Below are positions 6,036-9,434 of a stretch of 9,434 nucleotides of DNA, one piece after another. This DNA comes from Desulfobacterales bacterium (lineage in GTDB: Bacteria; Desulfobacterota; Desulfobacteria; Desulfobacterales; BuS5). The stretch's first letter is position 1. Every line of letters starts with the position of its first letter. The stretch lies in contig JAERRQ010000291.1 in assembly GCA_016735355.1 (NCBI GenBank), positions 1 to 9,434 on the forward strand, given 5' to 3'. Both the position numbers and the translations under genes were made by a program. The notes below the pieces were generated by a model. The model did no database searches, was not told the origin of the DNA, and was given only the letters and a program-made list of their open reading frames with translations.

Positions 6036-9000
6036 ATGATTCAAAACAAAAATAATATATCTATTAAATCCCTGATCGACAAGATCCCCGGGCGGGACAT
6101 AGGCATTGACTGCGCCGGCCTGTCCGGGTCGGAAAAAGGTTATCTTGTTGCCAGATTGTACGAAAAGCTCAGATCGCCGATTGTTGTGCTTGTTGCTTCT
6201 CAAAAGGAAGCCGGGAAGTTTGTTGATGACCTTGATTTTTTTTTTAGTACCATCAAACCCCCGGTTATTCTTTTTCCGTCGTACAATATTCTTCCTTTTA
6301 AAGATATCGCTTACCATAATCAGACCGCTGCATTGCGTATCAGCACTCTTTATCGGCTGATCCATTATGATATTCCGCCGATCGTAATTACAACCCCCAG
6401 CGCTTTACTTCAGAAAATTATTCCGAAAAAGGAGCTTGGCGATTTTGCCGAACTTGTTATGGCGGGAGAAGAGTGTGATCGGGATTTTCTTATAGAAAAC
6501 CTGGTTGCGGGAGGATATACACGCTCCGTTATTGTGGAGGAGCCCGGGGATTTTTGTGTAAGAGGCGGGATATTGGATCTCTTTTCGCCAGGTTATGATG
6601 ATCCGGTAAGGATAGAATGGTTCGGAGATACAGTCGATTCTCTTAGATTCTTTTCAGCAGCAAGTCAGAGAAAGCTTAAGGAAATACAGGAAGCTGTGAT
6701 ACTGCCTGCCAGGGAAGTAATACTTAAAAAAGGATCTCTGACAAATCTGTTCAGGAGGATAAGGGAGCAGGCTGCTTCTCTTGATATTCCGGCAACTGTA
6801 GCCAAGGATATTATAGATAAGATCAGTAGAGAGGGTTTGTTTCAGGGTATTGAGAGTCTGGCTTCGATAATTTATAAGGAACTTGGCACTTTTTTTGATT
6901 ATGTTCCTGAAAAAGCTCTTTTTGTTTTATCTGAGCCGGGCGAACTGGAAAAGAGCGCTGAAGAGTTCCGGGAACTTGTATCGAAAAATTATTTTGAAGC
7001 ATCCGGTGAACAAAAATTTTGTGTGGCGCCGGAAAAAATTTATATGGGATGGGTAGAGGCCAGGGATTTCATTCTGAATAATAATCCCGTTAATTTGTCT
7101 ATGCTTCCTGTTTCGGATTTTGAGCTGGATCAGGGTGAAGAGAAACGCCCTGTTGGTATAAAATGGGAAAGTTGGGATTTTGTAATAAAAGATAATACCT
7201 CCATGAGGTCTGAATTGAAAGATTGTCAGGGAAAAGATAATCTTCTCTTACCTCTTGCAAACTGGATCAAAGATAATCAGGCTGAAGGCAATGCCGTATT
7301 CATAGTTTGCAGCACAAAATCCCAGTCCGACAGGCTCACTGCTCTTATCAGTCCATACGGGCTTGAGCCGGCCATAATCGATAAACTGCCTGAGATAAAA
7401 AACGCGTGCGGCTCTTTTTATATTTGTATCGGCAGCCTTTCTTCGGGCTTTACATGGTCTTTTGAGTCTCTTGCAATAATTACGGAAGATGAAATTTTCG
7501 GCCCCAAGCGGCGTAGACGCAAAAAGGTTAAACCTTCGGTTAAAACAAAGCTCCTTGAATTTGCCGATTTAAAAACAGATGACCTGGTGGTTCATATCGA
7601 ACACGGCATTGGTAGATATAAGGGCCTGGTCAAGTTGAAGATGCCGGGAACAACCAGTGACTTTCTGTTGATAGAATATAAAGATGACGACAAGCTTTAT
7701 CTTCCCGTAGATAGAATGGGTATGGTAGATAAATACATGGGAGTGGAGGGTATTAATCCGCTTCTTGACAAGATGGGCGGAAAATCCTGGGATCGTGTCA
7801 AAAAGAAGGTCAAAAAGTCGGTTGAAAAAATAGCGGGAGAACTGCTTAAGATCTATTCTGAGCGCAAGGTGAAGAAGGGTTATGCTTTCTCTGGTGCAGA
7901 CAGTCATTTCAGGGATTTTGAGGCCGGTTTTCCTTTTGAAGAGACCGAGGATCAATTGCAGGCCATTGAAGATGTTTTGAATAATATGGAGCAGGCTTCT
8001 CCCATGGACAGGCTGGTATGCGGCGATGTGGGATACGGAAAGACGGAGGTGGCGCTGCGCGCATCTTTTAAGGCTGTATGTGACGGTAAGCAGGTGGCTG
8101 TTCTGGTTCCCACAACGGTTCTTGCGGAACAGCATTTTAATACATTTTCAGATCGCTTCAATGATTATCCGGTTAAAATCGAATGCCTGAGCAGGTTCCG
8201 GTCCAAAAAAAAACAGCGTGAAATTGTTGATGGCCTTAAATCCGGAGAAGTGGATATTGTTATCGGCACTCACAGACTTGTTCAAAAGGATATCAGTTTT
8301 AAGGACCTTGGACTCTTTGTGCTTGATGAAGAGCAGCGTTTTGGAGTAAAACATAAAGAGAGGCTTAAGAAATTACGTAAAACAGTCGATGTTCTGGCCT
8401 TAACCGCAACTCCCATACCAAGAACCTTGCACATGTCGCTCATGGGTGTACGGGACATAAGTATTATTTCGACCCCCCCGGAGGAGAGGCATGGCATTAT
8501 AACATATATTTGTAAATTTGATTTCAGAGTAATTGCCGATGCAATCCGGAAGGAGTTGAAAAGGGGAGGTCAAATTTTTTTTATTCATAATAATATTCAT
8601 AGCATCTGGTCAATCTCGAAAAAAATAAAGGAGTTTGTTCCGGAAGTTAAACTTGATGTTGCCCACGGCCGCCTTCCGGAGAAGGATCTGGAGAGTGTAA
8701 TGCTTGGTTTTATGAAAAGGGAGATTGATCTGCTGGTCTGCACAACTATTGTCGAATCCGGTCTCGACATACCTTCGGCTAATACAATGCTTGTAAACCG
8801 GGCTGATAGATTCGGGCTGGCCCAGATGTATCAGCTCAGGGGACGGGTGGGTCGTTCTGATGAACAGGCTTATGCGTATCTTTTTATACCTGATGAGAGC
8901 ATTCTTTCCGTGAAGGCTCAGAAACGCCTAAAAATTTTGATGGAGCACAGTGATCTTGGTTCGGGTTTTCAGATTGCCATGAACGATCTGAAACTTCGTG

Positions 9001-9434
9001 GTGGCGGGACGATTCTAGGAGCTTCCCAGTCGGGCCATATTGCTGCGGTCGGTTATGATATGTTTCTTCAGCTCATGGAAAAGTCGGTTTCGGAGTTGAA
9101 AGGAGAAACCTTTGTTGAAGATCTTGATCCCGAGATTAATGTCAACATATCGTGTTATATTCCTGAGTCGTATATACAGGATATTGATTTGAGGCTGTCA
9201 ACATATCGCCGACTGGTCAGGATGGATGATGTCGGGGAGATTGCCGAGTTCCGGAATGACATGAAAGACAGATTCGGCAAGCTGCCGGATGAAGTGACTA
9301 ACCTTCTAATAAAGATCATCCTTAAGATCATGTCTGTTCAGGCTGGTGTCAGGCGTCTTGATCTGGCTGGTGAGAATCTTGTCCTCAATTTTTCTGAAGT
9401 TCATCAGGCCAACCCCCTCGGTATTATCGGTATG
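6036..9434 (+). CDS. mfd: Transcription-repair coupling factor Mfd, 3' partial
   Basis: DNA translocase that removes RNA polymerase stalled at lesions and recruits the UvrABC excision machinery. 1133 codons are visible without a stop; typical length is 1130-1180 aa, so only a short C-terminal piece is missing. The N-terminal UvrB-homology region contains EEPGDFCVRGGILDLF at 168-183. The RNA-polymerase-interacting domain starts at about 516 with DLVVHIEHGIGRYKGL, after a basic linker KRRRRKK. Superfamily 2 motor motifs follow in order: Walker A GDVGYGKT (663-670, K669), Walker B DEEQ (764-767), motif III TATPIPRTL (790-798), motif V TTIVESGLD (903-911) and motif VI QLRGRVGRS (933-941). The C-terminal autoinhibitory TRCF domain begins near 1028. 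All motifs are intact, so the protein should be active. The start is fixed by an in-frame TGA directly before the ATG. It is transcribed divergently from the MFS gene. Confidence 0.98.
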   Translation, partial: MIQNKNNISIKSLIDKIPGRDIGIDCAGLSGSEKGYLVARLYEKLRSPIVVLVASQKEAGKFVDDLDFFFSTIKPPVILFPSYNILPFKDIAYHNQTAALRISTLYRLIHYDIPPIVITTPSALLQKIIPKKELGDFAELVMAGEECDRDFLIENLVAGGYTRSVIVEEPGDFCVRGGILDLFSPGYDDPVRIEWFGDTVDSLRFFSAASQRKLKEIQEAVILPAREVILKKGSLTNLFRRIREQAASLDIPATVAKDIIDKISREGLFQGIESLASIIYKELGTFFDYVPEKALFVLSEPGELEKSAEEFRELVSKNYFEASGEQKFCVAPEKIYMGWVEARDFILNNNPVNLSMLPVSDFELDQGEEKRPVGIKWESWDFVIKDNTSMRSELKDCQGKDNLLLPLANWIKDNQAEGNAVFIVCSTKSQSDRLTALISPYGLEPAIIDKLPEIKNACGSFYICIGSLSSGFTWSFESLAIITEDEIFGPKRRRRKKVKPSVKTKLLEFADLKTDDLVVHIEHGIGRYKGLVKLKMPGTTSDFLLIEYKDDDKLYLPVDRMGMVDKYMGVEGINPLLDKMGGKSWDRVKKKVKKSVEKIAGELLKIYSERKVKKGYAFSGADSHFRDFEAGFPFEETEDQLQAIEDVLNNMEQASPMDRLVCGDVGYGKTEVALRASFKAVCDGKQVAVLVPTTVLAEQHFNTFSDRFNDYPVKIECLSRFRSKKKQREIVDGLKSGEVDIVIGTHRLVQKDISFKDLGLFVLDEEQRFGVKHKERLKKLRKTVDVLALTATPIPRTLHMSLMGVRDISIISTPPEERHGIITYICKFDFRVIADAIRKELKRGGQIFFIHNNIHSIWSISKKIKEFVPEVKLDVAHGRLPEKDLESVMLGFMKREIDLLVCTTIVESGLDIPSANTMLVNRADRFGLAQMYQLRGRVGRSDEQAYAYLFIPDESILSVKAQKRLKILMEHSDLGSGFQIAMNDLKLRGGGTILGASQSGHIAAVGYDMFLQLMEKSVSELKGETFVEDLDPEINVNISCYIPESYIQDIDLRLSTYRRLVRMDDVGEIAEFRNDMKDRFGKLPDEVTNLLIKIILKIMSVQAGVRRLDLAGENLVLNFSEVHQANPLGIIGM

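Noticed and set aside
5795..6055. 86-aa open frame on the plus strand upstream of mfd
   Set aside because: It runs through the hairpin and palindromes, overlaps the mfd start, has no ribosome-binding site and reads like translated repeat DNA.
7569..8135. 188-aa minus-strand open frame
   Set aside because: It lies wholly antisense to mfd motifs, including the Walker A region, and is a coding shadow.

Overview
The window is about 9.4 kb of an AT-rich bacterial chromosome. It carries five substantial protein genes, and the first and last run off the window edges. Gene content (a YejA-like solute-binding protein, a PanP-type decarboxylase, a 3-phenylpropionate-transporter-like MFS protein and Mfd) together with the repeat-studded AT-rich spacers points to a Gram-negative bacterium. 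I lean to an anaerobic Desulfobacterota (deltaproteobacterial) lineage. That lineage call is an impression from protein style, not something the sequence proves.

Layout. Positions 2-1525 (+) hold the C-terminal five sixths of a family-5 (dipeptide/oligopeptide type) ABC substrate-binding protein. It ends in a long AT-rich inverted repeat (1526-1589) that it shares with the convergent gene on the other side. Three genes then run on the minus strand. In transcription order they are an MFS transporter (5620-4460), a group II PLP-dependent decarboxylase of the PanP type (4318-2663) and an MBL-fold metallo-hydrolase (2495-1587). Gaps of 141 and 167 bases separate them, so they are co-oriented but not a tightly packed operon, and separate promoters are plausible. 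On the plus strand mfd, the transcription-repair coupling factor, starts at 6036 and is still open at the last base (1133 codons visible, C-terminus missing).

The 415-base divergent spacer between the MFS gene and mfd (5621-6035) is the most structured part of the window. It contains a perfect 18-bp inverted repeat bounding a 236-bp segment (5761-5996), three copies of a 14-bp palindrome of the form AACCGTNNACGGTT, a GGTTCCCA hairpin, a tandem AATTCGAGT direct repeat, and candidate promoters in both directions. It could be a non-autonomous mobile or REP-like element, an operator region, or both. A second repeat, four tandem ATCTGTGTNN decamers, lies between the MBL and decarboxylase genes.

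How the genes work together: Mfd is housekeeping DNA repair, and its neighbourhood is probably incidental. The decarboxylase most likely makes beta-alanine from aspartate for pantothenate/CoA. The substrates of the MFS protein and the MBL hydrolase are unknown, and nothing in the sequence ties them firmly to that pathway. I see no CRISPR array, tRNA, rRNA, transposase gene or phage gene. No clearly new multi-gene system is present; the novelty candidates are the repeat structures.
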